Shown: positions 52,502 to 59,584 of the stretch, piece after piece
Position numbering within the stretch: position 1 is the stretch's first letter
Layout: every line of letters starts with the position of its first letter
Origin: a virus
Length of the DNA: 62,222 bases
Virus record (IMG/VR): IMGVR_UViG_3300009124_000012
Coordinates: 1-62,222 of that record
Direction: 5' to 3' (one strand)
Made by a program: the position numbers and the translations under genes
Notes under the pieces: model-generated
Told to the model about the DNA's origin: nothing
What the model saw: only the letters and a program-made list of their open reading frames with translations
The model's database searches: none

Positions 52502-53171
52502 AGTTGTTCTCCTGTAACCACTTGTATGTAAGAGGGGTCGGTTTGTAATCCGTCCACATAGATTTATTAGCGCAGGACTTTAATGCTTTCATGGTCATTC
52601 CTTCAGTATATCCTGCCCATGCTGCTTCTGCTTCCCAAGGTACAGCAGACTTTGGATATGTACGTTCTGCCATTACTCTCCAGATCATAGGAACATCATC
52701 CTCTGGTTTAATAATAGCAATCATAGAGTTCTTGATAGAACCTGCCATACAATCTTGTGCGGCGTGCCATCCTTCATGACGCATTACTTTCATCAACGTA
52801 CCAGGATCATCCATATACCTCTTGTTAAGGAAGAAGTTATTACCTACAGTATGATACACACCACGGTGCATCTCGGGGAAATAACGCTCATCAGCAAGAA
52901 ATACTTTCACACCAATAGTATTCAAACTGGAGAGCATGTTATTGAACTCCAGTGCCACTGGTGTATACTCTTCAGTGTTAGGATACTGTGAGGAGATATC
53001 AAGCATAGAATATACTTGCTTCACATCTTTTGTACACTCACGCATCAACATACATCCCATAGCATCCATACTATAGAAACCTTTGGTGATCTTGTCCTCA
53101 TTGGCAAGGGCAAGACTAGACATCGAGAGTGATATTGTCGTCAGGATTGCGGGGATTAGCGAACGTATCAT
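52491..53171 (-). CDS. secreted zincin-like protein (HEGWH)
   Basis: A 226-residue protein from the ATG at 53171. Residues 1-23 are a classical signal peptide (IRSLIPAILTTISLSMSS, ending ALA). The motif His132-Glu-Gly-Trp-His136 in MRHEGWHAAQDC fits the HEXXH zinc site of metallopeptidases, and an acidic EAEAAW segment downstream could supply the third ligand. Cys40, Cys46, Cys141 and a C-terminal Cys suit disulfides in the periplasm. The target is unknown; cell-wall or envelope protein cleavage and superinfection control are possible. Confidence 0.65.
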   Translation of the reverse strand: MIRSLIPAILTTISLSMSSLALANEDKITKGFYSMDAMGCMLMRECTKDVKQVYSMLDISSQYPNTEEYTPVALEFNNMLSSLNTIGVKVFLADERYFPEMHRGVYHTVGNNFFLNKRYMDDPGTLMKVMRHEGWHAAQDCMAGSIKNSMIAIIKPEDDVPMIWRVMAERTYPKSAVPWEAEAAWAGYTEGMTMKALKSCANKSMWTDYKPTPLTYKWLQENNYVD

Positions 53172-53292
53172 AGTTGTATGTGTAATAAAGGAAGTTGTTG
53201 ATGCTGCGCTCAATGCCCAGCGATGCTTTCACATCCAACCATGATTGATACTCTAGTTGGAGATCTTCACCTAATTCAAGAGTGACTTTCAT
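53116..53292 (-). CDS. 58-residue unknown protein overlapping the signal peptide gene
   Basis: A 58-residue frame (KVTLELGEDLQLEYQSWLDV, then RSINNFLYYTYNYDTF). Its start overlaps the upstream stop (ATGA), and its last 56 bases overlap the 5' end of the zincin-like gene in another frame. The tight coupling supports a real gene; function unknown. Confidence 0.6.
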   Translation of the reverse strand: MKVTLELGEDLQLEYQSWLDVKASLGIERSINNFLYYTYNYDTFANPRNPDDNITLDV

Positions 53293-53504
53293 TCTGGGTC
53301 AGCAAAGAGTTCATTCTCATTGAAGAACAACAGTTCCTCACTGTCAATGTCTGCCAACCACTCATACAGTTCATCTGCAAGGGCAATAGCATCATCAACA
53401 CGATTGTCTTGCATCAATTCGATGAAACGCTCGTGTGCTTGATCTACAATCAGATCGACCTGACGAGAGACGGAGTTTGCTTCAGTTGAGGTGACGTTTT
53501 TCAT
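53289..53504 (-). CDS. acidic helical small protein
   Basis: A 71-residue acidic protein (DLIVDQAHERFIELMQDNRV, then DELYEWLADIDSEELLFF), all-helical by composition. It overlaps both neighbours by 4 nt, so it is in the coupled run 53116-53946. Function unknown. Confidence 0.65.
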   Translation of the reverse strand: MKNVTSTEANSVSRQVDLIVDQAHERFIELMQDNRVDDAIALADELYEWLADIDSEELLFFNENELFADPE

Positions 53505-53728
53505 GATTTGACGGTGACGAGGTTTTGCAGGTGATCGTACTGAACAAATTCTACTTCAGTAGGCAGTGATTGCACTACTGCTGCGGCAAATTCGTTAGGA
53601 AACTTACCAAAGTAACGCCAGAACTTTTCGATCTCTTCATCAGACAGACTTTCCTTAGGTTTTGGTTGCAGATCTTGCACAGACAACGGTGCAAGCAATT
53701 CTTTTACATGATCAGTGATAAAATTCAT
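53501..53728 (-). CDS. small unknown protein
   Basis: A 75-residue protein (NFITDHVKELLAPLSVQDLQ, then EIEKFWRYFGKFPNEF). Helix-turn-helix-like composition but no clear DNA-binding motif. It overlaps its neighbours by 4 nt on each side. Confidence 0.65.
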   Translation of the reverse strand: MNFITDHVKELLAPLSVQDLQPKPKESLSDEEIEKFWRYFGKFPNEFAAAVVQSLPTEVEFVQYDHLQNLVTVKS

Positions 53729-53946
53729 TTGACAAATACCGTGGAGGGTGAATAGGTTTGCAGGAAGTCAACAGCAGTCTTGTACATTTTATATTCTTCT
53801 GGGAGCATATCATCCCATTCGAGTGTGTCACCTGCTGTCCAATCAATAGTGCCGTCGTCATCATCTACGAGATACGATACGGGTGCTCCGTTCTCAAGCA
53901 TGATTGCCTCACCATTGATGACGACATACATGAGATCGTGGTTCAT
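53725..53946 (-). CDS. acidic small unknown protein
   Basis: A 73-residue acidic protein with a beta N-terminal half (NHDLMYVVINGEAIMLENGA) and an Asp-rich linker (LVDDDDGTIDW). The charge could mimic DNA, but nothing proves that. First gene of the coupled run to 53116; AGGAGA lies before the ATG. Confidence 0.65.
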   Translation of the reverse strand: MNHDLMYVVINGEAIMLENGAPVSYLVDDDDGTIDWTAGDTLEWDDMLPEEYKMYKTAVDFLQTYSPSTVFVK

Positions 53947-53997
53947 GGTTCTCCTGAAGTGTGAATGAATGTAGTGTACTATGTATGACGCGGAATG

Positions 53998-54423
53998 TCA
54001 ACGCTGGTAGAGATAACCGCCTGCCCAATCAGCATTTGCAAGCAACCACTCACGATCTTTGATCAGGAGCAGATTGTAACGAACATGCTTAGCAGGCGCT
54101 TTGGTGTTAGCGGGTTTGTACACATCACCAGTCTTCTTGTCAATGAAGGCGTGGATGCTATCACGACGACCGTTGATGGTCATGAAGATCTTGTGATACT
54201 TACGACCAGAACTATCAAGTTCATAACCGTAATTGTACCCAACAGAAGTAGGAGCAACTTGGGTGAGCGCATCACACAGCATCAGACAATACTTGACGAT
54301 GTTGAGGTGAATGGTGTTGCGGGCGGTTTGCTCGGAAGCGAACTGGGCGAAGGTGGCGGTCATGTCGTTGTCTGAACTGATGTCAGTATAGATGGTCTTG
54401 GTGGGGTTTGGGAGACTGATCAT
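53998..54423 (-). CDS. conserved phage protein of unknown function
   Basis: A 141-residue protein. The first ~19 residues may be extra, but ATG 54423 overlaps the upstream stop (ATGA), which supports the long form. Landmarks are MTATFAQFASEQTARNTIHL and HAFIDKKTGDVYKPANTKAP then KHVRYNLLL, a pattern I recall in phages of many hosts. Mixed alpha/beta; possibly nucleic-acid-related. Function unknown. Confidence 0.7.
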   Translation of the reverse strand: MISLPNPTKTIYTDISSDNDMTATFAQFASEQTARNTIHLNIVKYCLMLCDALTQVAPTSVGYNYGYELDSSGRKYHKIFMTINGRRDSIHAFIDKKTGDVYKPANTKAPAKHVRYNLLLIKDREWLLANADWAGGYLYQR

Positions 54424-54641
54424 GCCACTTCCTCAGCTGGCACACGGGACACGGTGAGACGCTTGAACTCATACTGACGCCATGCATCACATGCCTCATT
54501 GACCATACGATTGTGCTGACGATCCATGCCCTTGGCAGTGGTGCAACGCTTGCACTTGCGGAAATAGATGATGGGGATCTCGGTCTCGGGCATGTCGATC
54601 TCGATCTTGTAGAAGGAGTGCTTGACGACGGTGGTGGTCAT
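54420..54641 (-). CDS. small unknown protein with CxxC
   Basis: A 73-residue protein with RKCKRCTTAKG (one CxxC), followed by a helix (DRQHNRMVNEACDAWRQYEF). The single CxxC could be half of a zinc ribbon. G+C-rich codons. A promoter (GCCATACTAT) and a terminator lie upstream. Confidence 0.6.
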   Translation of the reverse strand: MTTTVVKHSFYKIEIDMPETEIPIIYFRKCKRCTTAKGMDRQHNRMVNEACDAWRQYEFKRLTVSRVPAEEVA

Positions 54642-54679
54642 GGGGTGTTCCCTCGATTGCTATGAACATAGTATGGCAC

Positions 54680-54702
54680 AAAAAAACCGCCTCTGGGGCG
54701 GT
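54680..54702 (-). terminator. rho-independent terminator
   Basis: A 6-bp stem (54686-54691 with 54697-54702), 5-base loop, then a T run on the minus strand. It lies between a palindrome copy and a GCCATACTAT promoter-like box. Confidence 0.85.
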
Positions 54703-54728
54703 CAGTGGACACTTTGCCAAACTGGCAC
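54703..54728. repeat. recurrent palindrome, copy F
   Basis: CAGTGGACACTTTGCCAAAC, then TGGCAC: an imperfect inverted copy of the family, adjacent to the terminator. Confidence 0.6.
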
Positions 54729-54806
54729 ATCATCCCCAGTTTTCCATCCATTCATCTGTAATCATGACAGTCAGGATGTGGTTGTGGAAGTTGAGAACAA
54801 ATTCTC

Positions 54807-55049
54807 TCAGCAGTAGGCTGGGGAGTAGTCTTTACCAGTGTACTCATCAAGGTTAAAGTCAACAACACTAGCACCATTGGCAATGTAGCAGTTAACATCA
54901 TAGATCATGTCAGATTTGATACGAGTGGAGAAGGAAGTCATTTGTTGGGAGATTTCCTCGGTAGGATGCCAGATGACACGCTTAACGAAACGCTTGCCAG
55001 TGCCAACGGGATAGAAGTCAACCTGGGTGGCGGAGGTGTGGAGACGCAT
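54807..55049 (-). CDS. small unknown protein
   Basis: An 80-residue protein from the ATG at 55049 (RLHTSATQVDFYPVGTGKRF, then SDMIYDVNCYIANGASVVDF). The open frame runs further up, but TATAAT (55074-55079) lies inside it, so the short start is used. Beta-rich; function unknown. Confidence 0.6.
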   Translation of the reverse strand: MRLHTSATQVDFYPVGTGKRFVKRVIWHPTEEISQQMTSFSTRIKSDMIYDVNCYIANGASVVDFNLDEYTGKDYSPAYC

Positions 55050-55073
55050 TGGGTGTCTGTCGATTACCTTGTA

Positions 55074-55079
55074 ATTATA
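55074..55079 (-). promoter_or_regulatory. -10 box TATAAT
   Basis: TATAAT 25 bases before the ATG at 55049, directly after the stop of the 43-residue gene. No good -35. Confidence 0.5.
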
Positions 55080-55084
55080 GGGCG

Positions 55085-55216
55085 TCAGAAGTCCTCCAGG
55101 AGGTCTTCGGGGACAGTTTCCACACTGTCCCACAGTTCACGCTCTGCCATCTCGCGGATCACTGCCTCGCGAGCGTCAAAGTCGTTGAAAATGTCGATTT
55201 GATCAAGTTCATGCAT
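55085..55216 (-). CDS. 43-residue acidic unknown protein
   Basis: A 43-residue acidic helical frame (HELDQIDIFNDFDAREAVIR, then ELWDSVETVPEDLLEDF). It overlaps the gene upstream by 8 nt. It carries an 8-bp palindrome (55110-55131) of the recurrent family inside its 3' end. Confidence 0.5.
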   Translation of the reverse strand: MHELDQIDIFNDFDAREAVIREMAERELWDSVETVPEDLLEDF

Positions 55217-55400
55217 GTTGTTGATTACCAGATAAGAGTTTAATTTTGTCGTAGTCATAGGAATAGACTACAATGTGTACGTTACGAGATTTGTCAGGGA
55301 ACTCCCTGACACAAATTGAGAGTGATCGTTCGCAATAGAATACGATTGGACCTTCGTTATTCTTGTAGCGAACGTAGAGACCTTCCGCAAGTTGCATCAT
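55209..55400 (-). CDS. small unknown protein
   Basis: A 63-residue beta-rich protein (QLAEGLYVRYKNNEGPIVFY, then NVHIVVYSYDYDKIKLL). Coupled by ATGA overlap to the 49-residue gene upstream and by 8 nt to the 43-residue gene downstream. Function unknown. Confidence 0.6.
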   Translation of the reverse strand: MMQLAEGLYVRYKNNEGPIVFYCERSLSICVREFPDKSRNVHIVVYSYDYDKIKLLSGNQQHA

Positions 55401-55546
55401 ACATCATAAATTTTGTTTTGCATATCATGTATTTGTTGTTGTAGTTCCATAATCTCTCTTTCTTTGTCCTTGATTATTGCAGCATGATCCGCAACTAGAT
55501 CTTGCAATTCCGCAATTAGTGCTTTCGCTTGTTCTATACTGTGCAT
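55397..55546 (-). CDS. 49-residue coiled-coil protein
   Basis: A 49-residue single helix with heptads (SIEQAKALIAELQDLVADHA, then KEREIMELQQQIHDMQNK). It overlaps the next gene by 4 nt. Function unknown, probably an oligomeric regulator or assembly factor. Confidence 0.6.
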   Translation of the reverse strand: MHSIEQAKALIAELQDLVADHAAIIKDKEREIMELQQQIHDMQNKIYDV

Positions 55547-55580
55547 GTTTGAGTGTTTGAACGCGACATCCTATTTACCA

Positions 55581-55712
55581 TTAGAACAAACATAGTTGTT
55601 CAAAATCTAGAGCGGTGCAGATGCTATCATCATCACTCAGATCAATCTCTTCCATGTCAACATGTTTGACAAGTTTACCAAACAAAAAGTCAACAAATTC
55701 TTCGTTGGTCAT
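55581..55712 (-). CDS. 43-residue acidic unknown protein
   Basis: A 43-residue acidic frame (TNEEFVDFLFGKLVKHVDME, then IDLSDDDSICTALDFEQLCL). A TATACT box lies 23 bases upstream (55736-55741), followed by a CA-rich leader. Confidence 0.55.
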   Translation of the reverse strand: MTNEEFVDFLFGKLVKHVDMEEIDLSDDDSICTALDFEQLCLF

Positions 55713-55735
55713 GGTTGTGCTGTTCAGATGATAAT

Positions 55736-55741
55736 AGTATA
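55736..55741 (-). promoter_or_regulatory. -10 box TATACT
   Basis: TATACT 23 bases before the ATG at 55712, with a palindrome copy 27 bases further up. The layout matches other small early genes here. Confidence 0.5.
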
Positions 55742-55767
55742 GGGCGTCGAACTTAGGCATGTGGTAA

Positions 55768-55791
55768 CAGTGGACACCTAGCGGACTGGTC
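55768..55791. repeat. recurrent palindrome, copy H
   Basis: CAGTGGACACCTAGCGGACT, then GGTC, an imperfect copy. It overlaps the stop codon of the 60-residue gene at 55778. Confidence 0.55.
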
Positions 55792-55960
55792 TATCACATC
55801 GATCTATTTGATAACCTTCCTTGATAGCATGGATGATAATGTTATCGTATGAATGTGACATCAATGGAATATTTCGATGAACAAGATAGTCCTCACAATC
55901 TTCTGCTAATGCCTCCTTTTGTTCATGTGATAGTTCTTCCAGAAATGCACGATCGATCAT
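55778..55960 (-). CDS. 60-residue helical unknown protein
   Basis: A 60-residue protein (DRAFLEELSHEQKEALAEDC, then IIIHAIKEGYQIDRCD). It overlaps the 65-residue gene upstream by 4 nt. No family recognised. Confidence 0.6.
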   Translation of the reverse strand: MIDRAFLEELSHEQKEALAEDCEDYLVHRNIPLMSHSYDNIIIHAIKEGYQIDRCDRPVR

Positions 55961-56154
55961 TGTTGTAACTCCGCTAGAGCAGCATGTAGATAGTTATCAA
56001 GGTGATTATAGAGAGAACTATCATCAACACCATGCTGATATGCATGGTCTTTAGTATATCCAAAAGGACATCCCATCATGAGATCTAAAATGAATTTGAT
56101 CTGCTGGGTGTCTAGGGGCACCTCTGTGGTGCAGGCAGGTAGTCGGTACGTCAT
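55957..56154 (-). CDS. 65-residue unknown protein
   Basis: A 65-residue protein (TYRLPACTTEVPLDTQQIKF, then GYTKDHAYQHGVDDSSLYNH). Helical C-terminal half. Coupled to the 60-residue gene. The ~40 bases between it and the methyltransferase hold no clear signal. Confidence 0.6.
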   Translation of the reverse strand: MTYRLPACTTEVPLDTQQIKFILDLMMGCPFGYTKDHAYQHGVDDSSLYNHLDNYLHAALAELQQ

Positions 56155-56193
56155 TAGGTGTAGAGGGGCATTAGAGGCGCTTCTAGGGGTCTC

Positions 56194-57039
56194 TCAGATG
56201 ATAAACGCTTCTAGTGGGGAGCGGTTGGTCTTGAGTGACGGTGTATTTACTGTCACATTTGAGATGTACAAATGATTAACAGCAGCATTACTGTGGTTTT
56301 TGTTTTTACCCCAGCGTTGTGAGTAGGTGAAGTCCTTCTCGGAGATATTATACTCCATGTAATGCTCTTGGTAGAACGGATCGTCACAATGAATTAACAA
56401 CCAAGATGCGTCGCATGTGTCTACTGCTTCATACAATTTCTTGTGCAGTTCCATGCCACCATCACCAGTGGTGTAACCAAGACGATCAAGATAAGGAGGA
56501 TCAATGAACACAAAGTCCTGCTCATTCACGTCCTTGAACACTTCAATAGCGTCACCATTGCGGATCTCACACTCATTCAGGAACAGGTAATGATCCTTGG
56601 ATAGATTGCACGAGAACTTTTTATAGTGACCGAAAGGTACATTGAACTGTCCTTTGGCATTGTATCTCTCCATGCCCGAAAAGCACAGTTGTCTGACAAT
56701 CAGATATGATATTGCGAGTTTGAATTCATTGGTCTCATCACTGTTGATGACCTCACGGGCAGCATAATACTGTTCCTCTAGAGTATCATGATCCTGATGT
56801 TTCAACCAATCAACAATACTCTGCAGTTCACAGTAATGATCGTAGTATGCGACAGTCTTGTAAAGATTGATAACCAGTTTGTTAGTATCATTCAGCAATG
56901 CAGGAACTTCTACATCAAAAGCAACAGCAGCACCACCACAGAATGGTTCTACTACGCGATTAAAGTTCTTGAGATTGTAGTTGCGGATGATGGGAAGTTC
57001 TTTGGTCTTGCCACCTTGATACTTGATGATTGGTTTCAT
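56194..57039 (-). CDS. dam: Dam-type DNA adenine methyltransferase
   Basis: A 281-residue class D12 N6-adenine methyltransferase, near T4 Dam length (259). The N-terminal KYQGGKT (residues 6-12) is motif X, EPFCGGAAV (31-39) is the S-adenosylmethionine motif I, and FIDPPY with Asp180-Pro-Pro-Tyr183 is the catalytic motif IV. The target is probably GATC by family, not shown here. No partner nuclease lies beside it, so it may protect phage DNA from host enzymes or act in regulation. Its ATG overlaps the stop of the 59-residue gene (TAATG). Confidence 0.9.
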   Translation of the reverse strand: MKPIIKYQGGKTKELPIIRNYNLKNFNRVVEPFCGGAAVAFDVEVPALLNDTNKLVINLYKTVAYYDHYCELQSIVDWLKHQDHDTLEEQYYAAREVINSDETNEFKLAISYLIVRQLCFSGMERYNAKGQFNVPFGHYKKFSCNLSKDHYLFLNECEIRNGDAIEVFKDVNEQDFVFIDPPYLDRLGYTTGDGGMELHKKLYEAVDTCDASWLLIHCDDPFYQEHYMEYNISEKDFTYSQRWGKNKNHSNAAVNHLYISNVTVNTPSLKTNRSPLEAFII

Positions 57040-57218
57040 TAGTCTTGTTGTTTTTGGAGGTGCTTACGGCACTTTTTTACGTCTTTTAGTTCATCTTTGA
57101 TCATCTGATAAGCATCTTCTGCGGATATCTTCCGCGCCATTTCCAAAGCGGTGATGATTTCAACGCGAGTGCCGAAATGTTTGAGTGCTTCTTCAAAACA
57201 ATTTAGTTCTTCGTACAT
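57039..57218 (-). CDS. 59-residue helical protein
   Basis: A 59-residue helical protein (YEELNCFEEALKHFGTRVEI, then QMIKDELKDVKKCRKHLQ). I recall similar small proteins in cyanophage genomes; function unknown. It directly precedes the methyltransferase and begins just after the 2OG oxygenase stop (57221). Confidence 0.65.
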   Translation of the reverse strand: MYEELNCFEEALKHFGTRVEIITALEMARKISAEDAYQMIKDELKDVKKCRKHLQKQQD

Positions 57219-57220
57219 AG

Positions 57221-57712
57221 TTATGTGTAGTTGAGATTGATTACAACACGGGTGTTTTGATCTGTAGATGTGACACTGGAGTGCCTCACACTACCATCAA
57301 AGAATAGCATACGATTACGTACACAATCTACTTTATCACCATTCTCAAATATTGTATACCCATTATTAGTGTTGATGTACAATATGCCCACTCTGTGTGG
57401 GTTCAGATCATCAACGTGGTATCCTGACACAATATTATTTGCAGTGCGCGGGATTAGGTTTGCTTTGACGCGAAGAACCTCATTCCATGTGAAAGAGTGA
57501 ATAAAATCCTCAATCAAATCGCAATAACCACTATTCCATGGATCATCTTGCAAATAGTGATAGAACCCATGTGTGAACTGTCCATGCTGGCGTTCTTCAT
57601 CAGGAGTGTTTACATAATTGTGCCAGTACCAAGGAAACTTCTCCCCAAGTAGAGTTTCCTCGATCTGGGAGAAGTATTTCTCTGGTAAAAAATCATCAAT
57701 AACCTCAATCAT
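57221..57712 (-). CDS. 2OG-Fe(II) oxygenase family protein
   Basis: A 163-residue protein from the ATG at 57712. The iron triad His99-Val-Asp101 and His144 (VRHSSVTST), plus Arg155 ten residues on for 2-oxoglutarate, fit the dioxygenase fold. The segment with NRMLFFDGSVRHS is typical of proteins resembling prolyl hydroxylases. Substrate unknown. It overlaps the helicase by 8 nt, and the frame upstream of 57712 is rejected because it lies inside the helicase gene. Confidence 0.8.
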   Translation of the reverse strand: MIEVIDDFLPEKYFSQIEETLLGEKFPWYWHNYVNTPDEERQHGQFTHGFYHYLQDDPWNSGYCDLIEDFIHSFTWNEVLRVKANLIPRTANNIVSGYHVDDLNPHRVGILYINTNNGYTIFENGDKVDCVRNRMLFFDGSVRHSSVTSTDQNTRVVINLNYT

Positions 57713-58955
57713 TGGTTGTAGTGGAGATAGCGGGCAGACCTTTGACAAAAATAGTGTCAACAATGCTCTGCAGACGCTTGATAGTGGTAGCACCGTAGTT
57801 CTTGAACACAGGCACAGTCACATAACCAGTAGGTTTGCGATACATCTCAAACTTACCAGGAGTGATAGAACCAGTGGCAATATCAGCAGCATCATCGCTG
57901 TTGAGGCGAATAACGCGACCGATAGTCTGTGCCATCTCAATCACCTGCAGATTGCGGAGAAGAATAGTATGAGTAAGACCGTGGACGTTGATACCTTCAG
58001 ACAGAATGCTGTAGTGGAAGATCACAAACTTGCGGTTAGGATCTTTGCCCCAAGCATTGAAGGTGTCGAAGAACTGCTCACGGTTGACCTTCTTATCATT
58101 GATATATGCACCATATTTAGAAGTGATATGCAGCACATCATAACCACGCTGAGACATCTCATGCAGAATAGGAGTTTTAGTCAGCAATCCCCACATAACT
58201 TTGCTGCTAGGTGCAGCAACCAAGACTTTCTGACCTTGCTCACTGTTGAGATCATCAACAATACTGATCAGCATGTCATGATCACTCTTGGCAGCATCTG
58301 CACCTTTCTGGCGAGTATAATCAATCTCGTAAGGAACAACAGTGGGAGGAAGAATGCTACCGTTGTTGATCAGTTCGGGAGCAGGAACACTCTCGATAAC
58401 ATTACCATACACAATAGAATTGTTCATGCCACGACCCCATGCTTTGCGAGAGTGACGAGGAGTAGCAGTAAAGTAGAAGTAGTTCTTGGCGTCAAGATTT
58501 GCAACCTCAGGGAAGAAATCACTACGGGTGCTGTTATGTGCTTCGTCAAAGTATGCAACATCAACACGCAGACATGCATCGTTGATGCGACGCAGAGAGT
58601 GATAGGTAGTGAAGATAATCTGGTGACGATCTGCGCTACGATATACACTGCTACGAGCAGAGATTTTGTGTGGTTTAGTGGTGCTGTAGTGGTGTGTCTC
58701 ACCACTGTGAACATGCATCACCTCAACATTATCAATGTGCTCAAGAAACTCGGAAGAGAGTTGATTAGCAAGCAGAATGCGAGGAGCAACAACAACAGCA
58801 GTAATAGGTTGATCTGTATCAGCAAGACGACGCAGAAGATCCCTGATCATGATGAGGGTCTTACCACCACCAGTAGGAACAATAACTTGACCACGCTCAT
58901 GATGCTGCATAGCGTCGAGAGCACGTTGCTGGTGCGGGCGAAGCGTAAGGGTCAT
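57705..58955 (-). CDS. SF2 DNA/RNA helicase
   Basis: A 416-residue helicase with the SF2 set: Walker A PTGGGKT (27-33), motif Ia VVVAPRILLANQL, DEAH (137-140), motif III TATP (163-166), and motif VI QTIGRVIR (~339). The layout resembles the type III restriction / UvsW group; T4 UvsW resolves recombination and replication intermediates. A terminator, a palindrome copy and a GCCATACTATATTC promoter-like sequence lie upstream. Confidence 0.88.
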   Translation of the reverse strand: MTLTLRPHQQRALDAMQHHERGQVIVPTGGGKTLIMIRDLLRRLADTDQPITAVVVAPRILLANQLSSEFLEHIDNVEVMHVHSGETHHYSTTKPHKISARSSVYRSADRHQIIFTTYHSLRRINDACLRVDVAYFDEAHNSTRSDFFPEVANLDAKNYFYFTATPRHSRKAWGRGMNNSIVYGNVIESVPAPELINNGSILPPTVVPYEIDYTRQKGADAAKSDHDMLISIVDDLNSEQGQKVLVAAPSSKVMWGLLTKTPILHEMSQRGYDVLHITSKYGAYINDKKVNREQFFDTFNAWGKDPNRKFVIFHYSILSEGINVHGLTHTILLRNLQVIEMAQTIGRVIRLNSDDAADIATGSITPGKFEMYRKPTGYVTVPVFKNYGATTIKRLQSIVDTIFVKGLPAISTTTND

Positions 58956-58974
58956 GGGTGTCGTTTGAATGAAT

Positions 58975-58980
58975 ATAGTA
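58975..58980 (-). promoter_or_regulatory. early promoter candidate GCCATACTAT
   Basis: TACTAT within GCCATACTATATTC on the minus strand, 19 bases before the helicase ATG. The same GCCATACTA stretch precedes the genes at 54641 and 50813, and CTATACTAT precedes 55712. Confidence 0.5.
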
Positions 58981-58986
58981 TGGCAT

Positions 58987-59010
58987 GAAAAAAGGGGTCC
59001 TGAGACCCCT
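58987..59010 (-). terminator. rho-independent terminator
   Basis: A perfect 7-bp stem (58993-58999 with 59004-59010), 4-base loop, then six T on the minus strand, 20 bases past the stop of the 101-residue gene. Confidence 0.88.
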
Positions 59011-59033
59011 AGTGGACAGTTTGTAAACTGTCA
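59011..59033. repeat. recurrent palindrome, copy I (perfect arms)
   Basis: GACAGTTTGTAAACTGTC is a perfect palindrome (59015-59032) and extends to AGTGG on the left. It ends on the stop codon of the 101-residue gene. Confidence 0.75.
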
Positions 59034-59336
59034 GTATCGCTCAGGAATATCTTCTTGCAAAAATTCTTTCTTACTAATATTACTCAGATCAATGGGACGA
59101 TGACCTAAAAGAAGTTCTTTCAAATTAATTGCTTTATCCATGAACTTCTTATGGTATTCTATCCAACCATCAATCTCTGCTAGCATTTCTTCATAACATT
59201 GTCGTGCATCTGTGTCCTCACATGTCAGATAGTCTCCAACTGCATCAGCAAAACGATCACGTCTTTGTTGTTCATAAGTTTTATTCCAAAACTTTTCGTT
59301 TGCTTCAGTGAAATGTGGGCGTCCTTCAATAGTCAT
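59031..59336 (-). CDS. conserved unknown helical protein
   Basis: A 101-residue helical protein (HFTEANEKFWNKTYEQQRRD, then CYEEMLAEIDGWIEYHKKFM). No family recognised. It overlaps the 83-residue gene by 4 nt. Function unknown. Confidence 0.65.
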   Translation of the reverse strand: MTIEGRPHFTEANEKFWNKTYEQQRRDRFADAVGDYLTCEDTDARQCYEEMLAEIDGWIEYHKKFMDKAINLKELLLGHRPIDLSNISKKEFLQEDIPERY

Positions 59337-59584
59337 ACAAAAAACTCGTCAATAGAGGAAAACAATTTACCTTTTGGTTTACGCTTGAGTGTTTTAACCT
59401 TTTTAGGTTTATACACTTCTTTCTTAACATTAACCTTACACTCTTTAGGAGTGAGATTATGTCTGGTGAGATATTTTTCAAGATGCTCTATACATTGAAA
59501 GTGGCACACTTTCTTAGTCTTACCATCTTTATGTTCCAGTCGCACTGGAAACATATCATATGGGAACATCTGTTCTTCTGTCAT
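59333..59584 (-). CDS. basic small protein
   Basis: An 83-residue protein. The N-terminal half has aromatic residues and Cys (DMFPVRLEHKDGKTKKVCHF); the C-terminal half is strongly basic (KKEVYKPKKVKTLKRKPKGK). A basic tail suggests nucleic-acid binding. Coupled by 4 nt to both neighbours. Confidence 0.6.
   Translation of the reverse strand: MTEEQMFPYDMFPVRLEHKDGKTKKVCHFQCIEHLEKYLTRHNLTPKECKVNVKKEVYKPKKVKTLKRKPKGKLFSSIDEFFV

Noticed and set aside
57618-58988. 456-residue open frame on the plus strand
   Set aside because: It runs antisense to the well-supported helicase and an oxygenase gene; its protein is Asn/Thr/Ser/His-rich with no motif and no start signal. It is a by-product of codon bias.
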